Shown: piece by piece, positions 61,492 through 64,000 of the stretch | Layout of the letters: the number at the start of each line of letters is the position of its first letter | How positions within the stretch are numbered: the stretch's first letter is position 1 | Assembly (NCBI GenBank): GCA_028281925.1 | Contig: JANQIX010000009.1 | Location: 1-64,000 of the forward strand | Direction of reading: 5' to 3' | DNA length: 64,000 bases | Origin: Alphaproteobacteria bacterium | GTDB lineage: Bacteria > Pseudomonadota > Alphaproteobacteria > DSM-16000 > Inquilinaceae | Program-made: the position numbers and the translations under genes | The notes under the pieces: generated by a model | What the model saw: the letters and a program-made list of their open reading frames with translations, nothing else | What the model was told of the DNA's origin: nothing | Database searches by the model: none

Positions 61492-61794
61492 ATGAACAGT
61501 GCCTACAAGAAGGAATGTTTCATCGCACTGATTGCCTTTGCGGTGATGACCTTGATGACTCACATCTTTCCCATGTACTTTCTGTTTCCTGGCTTGACTG
61601 AAAGCACCATCTTCGGTTTTCCTACTCACTACTTCCTGACCATCGTCATTGGCTGGCTGGTGCTGATCCCCGTCTATTGGATCTACATCAACGTCAGTGA
61701 AAAGGTCGATGCAGAGATCGCCGACTCCGGTGCGCCCTCGTCTACGGCGTCCGGCGGCTCCTCCACCAACCAGTCTTCGGGAGGAGCCGAGTAA
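61492..61794 (+). CDS. Small subunit of a sodium:solute symporter (DUF4212-like)
   Basis: This 100-residue protein has two membrane helices (about 8-30 and 44-66), with FPTHYFLTIVIGWLVLIPVY in the second, and a Ser/Gly-rich tail. Small two-helix proteins of this kind accompany VC_2705-type sodium:solute symporters. Its stop codon overlaps the ATG of the large subunit (TAATG), so the two are translationally coupled. Confidence 0.83.
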   Translation: MNSAYKKECFIALIAFAVMTLMTHIFPMYFLFPGLTESTIFGFPTHYFLTIVIGWLVLIPVYWIYINVSEKVDAEIADSGAPSSTASGGSSTNQSSGGAE

Positions 61795-63716
61795 TGATCC
61801 GGTTCATCGTCTCCCTGTTCGCCCTGCTTGCCGCGCCGATGGCAGCCATGGCGCAGACCGCCGAGGAAGCCCCGGCGGAATTCTATCAATTCGAGCCAAC
61901 TTCGGGCCTGTCCACGCTCGGTATCATCTACACGATCGCGATGGTCGGCCTGTTCCTCTATGTCGGCTGGCTGTCGAAGCGACGCGTGGCCTCCAGTGAG
62001 GACTACTACGCGGCCGGACGTAACGTCGGCGGCGTGTCCAACGGCTTGGCCATGACCTCCAACTACATGAGCCTGGCCACCTTCCTGGGCTTCACGGCAC
62101 TGCTGTGGAGCATCCAGTACTTCCTGGTCGCCATCGTGCTGAGCTTCCTCGGCGGGTTCGTGATGATCTCCATCGCGATTGCACCGAGTCTCAGGCGCTG
62201 GGGCAAGTTCACCAGCATGCAGTTCATCGGCGACCGGTACGGCCATGCTGCGAAGATCATCGCCGTGCTCTGCATGATCCTGCTCGCTCAGCTCTACCTG
62301 ATCGGGCAGATGAAGGGTGTCGGCAACGTCTTCCAGGTGATGTTCCACTGGGACTACACCACCGGCCTGATCGTCGGCGGCTTGGTCGTCACGACCTATG
62401 TGACGATCGGCGGGATGTACGGACTGTCCTACAACCAGACCCTGCAGGCGATCATCATGGGCATCGCGCTGTTCGTGCCCGCGGCGATCATCCTCTGGAA
62501 GCTTGGTGCAGGACCGGCCAGCTTCTTCCCGCCGTTCGGCTATGGCAGCCTGGTGCCCCAGATGATGGACGCCTTGCCATCGTATTTCGACCCATTCAGT
62601 ACCAGGGACGGGGCGTTACCGCTGACGCCGAAGTTCTACACGGCGATCATGCTGTCCATCGCCTTCGGCACGATCGGATTGCCGCATATCGCCATGCGGT
62701 ACTTCACGGCGCCGTCGGTGCGCGATGCCAAGATGTCCACGCTGTGGGGCATCATGTTCATCGGCGTCGTCTTCTTCACCACCTTCGCCATCGGCTTTGC
62801 CGCGAAGCTGTACGTGGTGAACGAGATCAACGCCAATGGCATGCAGATCGCACCGGCCGAAGCGGACTTGCTGGTCGTGGTGATGAGCCAGGCGTTCACG
62901 CCGTCGTGGATCGCGGCCCTACCGGTCGCGGGCGCGCTGGCGGCGGGCATGTCGACCATCGGCGGGCTGCTGATGGTGATCGGCACGGGCATCGGCAACG
63001 ACATCTATTCGACCGTCTCGCCGAACGCGAGCGACAAGTCCAGGGTGAAGGCCGGCTTCTTCTTCACCGCGATGGGCGGACTGGTGACGATCGGCCTGGC
63101 GCTGAACCCGCCGGACTTCCTGCTCACCAGTGTCGTCTGGGCCTTCGTCGTGGCGTCATCGACCTTCACGCCGGTGCTGATCCTCGGCATCTGGTGGAAG
63201 GGTGCCAACAAGCTCGGCGCCATGGCCGGCATGCTGGTCGGCGGCACGCTGTCGATCGTGCTGTGGTGGACCAAGGGCACGTTGCTGGGCGTCGAACTGG
63301 TCAATCTCGGCCCGCTCGGCTTCCTGGTAACGGCCATCTTCAGCGCATCGGCGGCCTGGTTCGTCACCATCGTCGTCAGCCTGATCACCGGCGGTGAAAA
63401 GGACGAGAGGATCCTGCGCGAGGTCGACCGCATCCACGGCTGGAACGACTACGACCCGCGCCGCTACAACGGCAAGGCGTTCCCGCTCGGCTGTGCGGCG
63501 ATTGCCTTGGCGCTGATGATCTGGTCGGCCAGCCCCGACCCGGCCTTCGTAGCGCTGGAGCAAGCCCAGGCTGGAGCCGCCGAAGCGGCTGAGCAAGCCG
63601 AAGCCGCAGGCGACGAAGCTGCGGGCGAGGAAGCCGCCGGCGAAGAGGCAGCTGGTGAAGAAGCCGCTGGCGAAGAAGCCGAGGGCGAAGAAGGAACGGA
63701 GGAAACGCAGGAGTAA
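61794..63716 (+). CDS. Sodium:solute symporter (SSS family, ActP/VC_2705-like) with acidic repeat tail
   Basis: This 640-residue protein has a signal-like first segment (ALLAAPMAAMAQ) and about 13 hydrophobic helices. It contains SSS-family signatures such as YYAAGRNVGGVSNGLAMTSN and GALAAGMSTIGGLLMVIGTG. The closest group by style transports acetate, pyruvate or related short-chain acids. After the last helix (ending near residue 585) comes an unusual tail of Ala/Glu and then AGEEAAGEEAAGEE-type repeats, ending EEGTEETQE. The repeats suggest slippage-driven expansion. A terminator follows. Confidence 0.92.
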   Translation: MIRFIVSLFALLAAPMAAMAQTAEEAPAEFYQFEPTSGLSTLGIIYTIAMVGLFLYVGWLSKRRVASSEDYYAAGRNVGGVSNGLAMTSNYMSLATFLGFTALLWSIQYFLVAIVLSFLGGFVMISIAIAPSLRRWGKFTSMQFIGDRYGHAAKIIAVLCMILLAQLYLIGQMKGVGNVFQVMFHWDYTTGLIVGGLVVTTYVTIGGMYGLSYNQTLQAIIMGIALFVPAAIILWKLGAGPASFFPPFGYGSLVPQMMDALPSYFDPFSTRDGALPLTPKFYTAIMLSIAFGTIGLPHIAMRYFTAPSVRDAKMSTLWGIMFIGVVFFTTFAIGFAAKLYVVNEINANGMQIAPAEADLLVVVMSQAFTPSWIAALPVAGALAAGMSTIGGLLMVIGTGIGNDIYSTVSPNASDKSRVKAGFFFTAMGGLVTIGLALNPPDFLLTSVVWAFVVASSTFTPVLILGIWWKGANKLGAMAGMLVGGTLSIVLWWTKGTLLGVELVNLGPLGFLVTAIFSASAAWFVTIVVSLITGGEKDERILREVDRIHGWNDYDPRRYNGKAFPLGCAAIALALMIWSASPDPAFVALEQAQAGAAEAAEQAEAAGDEAAGEEAAGEEAAGEEAAGEEAEGEEGTEETQE

Positions 63717-63736
63717 CGCGTAGATATCATTCGTAC

Positions 63737-63773
63737 AGAGGGGTCGCGTCCGCGCGGCCCCTCTTCCGTTTTT
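63737..63773 (+). terminator. Rho-independent terminator after the symporter
   Basis: AGAGGGGTCGCG pairs with CGCGCGGCCCCTCT (with small bulges), followed by TCCGTTTTT. It is 20 bases after the stop codon. Confidence 0.8.
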
Positions 63774-63798
63774 CCAACATCAAGAACACGATGTGACG

Positions 63799-64000
63799 AT
63801 GGTGCTGGCCGACCTTTTCCTGCTCCGCGACGAGCCATATCGGCATGCCTGCGAGAGCCCACGAGCCCCTTTGTGGATTTCAGGGATCTTGATCGCGACC
63901 GGGTGCCTGTACGGTGCGCTGGTCGCCACGTTCCAGCGTGCCGTCGGCGGCGAGATCCAAGGTTTCCCACTGTCGGACGTTCCCAACTGGATCCTCTATG
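63799..64000 (+). CDS. Membrane protein, N-terminal part (runs off the window)
   Basis: An open plus-strand frame from ATG 63799 to the window end (67 codons) starts MVLADLFLLRDEPYRHACES. It continues into a hydrophobic helix (LWISGILIATGCLYGALVAT) and then GGEIQGFPLSDVPNWILY. The composition is protein-like and resembles the start of YIP1-type or other small integral membrane proteins of alphaproteobacteria. A GTG two codons upstream could also start it. The family cannot be settled from this fragment. Confidence 0.6.
   Translation, partial: MVLADLFLLRDEPYRHACESPRAPLWISGILIATGCLYGALVATFQRAVGGEIQGFPLSDVPNWILY

Overview
The window looks like chromosomal DNA from a GC-rich, probably free-living, alphaproteobacterium. 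The order cysE-iscR-cysteine desulfurase-ferredoxin-sufBCDS-sufT-sufA, the alphaproteobacterial elongator tRNA-Met and the Rieske/GcvT-type N-methyl catabolic genes all fit a Rhodospirillales-like organism. That placement is an inference from gene content, not from a phylogeny. Most of the window is ordinary core genome broken up by accessory blocks.

Layout. 0-0.75 kb: the scar of a mobile island, with an IS630-type transposase cut by the window edge, a tyrosine-integrase C-terminal fragment and the tRNA-Met it faces. 0.9-10.4 kb: a catabolic cluster. A minus-strand operon encodes a GcvT-type FAD oxidoreductase, a class III aminotransferase, a DddP-like M24 protein, a decayed enolase-superfamily gene, a carboxymuconolactone-decarboxylase-like protein and an aldehyde dehydrogenase. 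It is divergent from an RpiR regulator and a Rieske oxygenase, and repeated sequence elements sit on both sides of the regulator. 10.5-20.6 kb: the iron-sulfur assembly (SUF) operon from cysE to sufA plus mnmA, with several palindromic candidate operators. 20.6-34.5 kb: housekeeping genes (hydrolase, tyrS, an AsmA-like giant protein, glnE, bcp, a double cold-shock protein, an RsmB-type methyltransferase, guaA). 34.5-38.2 kb: a PIN toxin-antitoxin pair, a MerR regulator with a divergent methyltransferase, a membrane protein and a PEP-mutase-family enzyme. 38.4-43.7 kb: a pentapeptide-repeat protein, small proteins, a Tat-exported protein made almost entirely of 23-residue Asp/Gly repeats followed by a JmjC/cupin oxygenase, and rpsD. 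44-52.4 kb: a Tat-dependent papain-like protease, an EamA transporter, a Cys-rich secreted protein, and a dppABCDF-like peptide importer with a PhyH-like oxygenase attached.

The most unusual part is 52.8-60.1 kb. Four translationally coupled minus-strand genes encode a stand-alone adenylating enzyme, an unrecognised two-helix membrane protein with clearly lower GC, an ATP-grasp enzyme fused to a group IV PLP decarboxylase, and a small protein with a Cys-His-Asp pattern. A fatty-acid-desaturase-like gene is read divergently, its start codon overlapping that of the adenylating enzyme. A stranded P1-family peptidase C-terminus lies immediately beyond the desaturase. The block looks like a horizontally acquired biosynthetic cluster with no carrier protein, and I do not recognise it. 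The window ends with a two-subunit sodium:solute symporter carrying an acidic repeat tail and the start of a membrane-protein gene.
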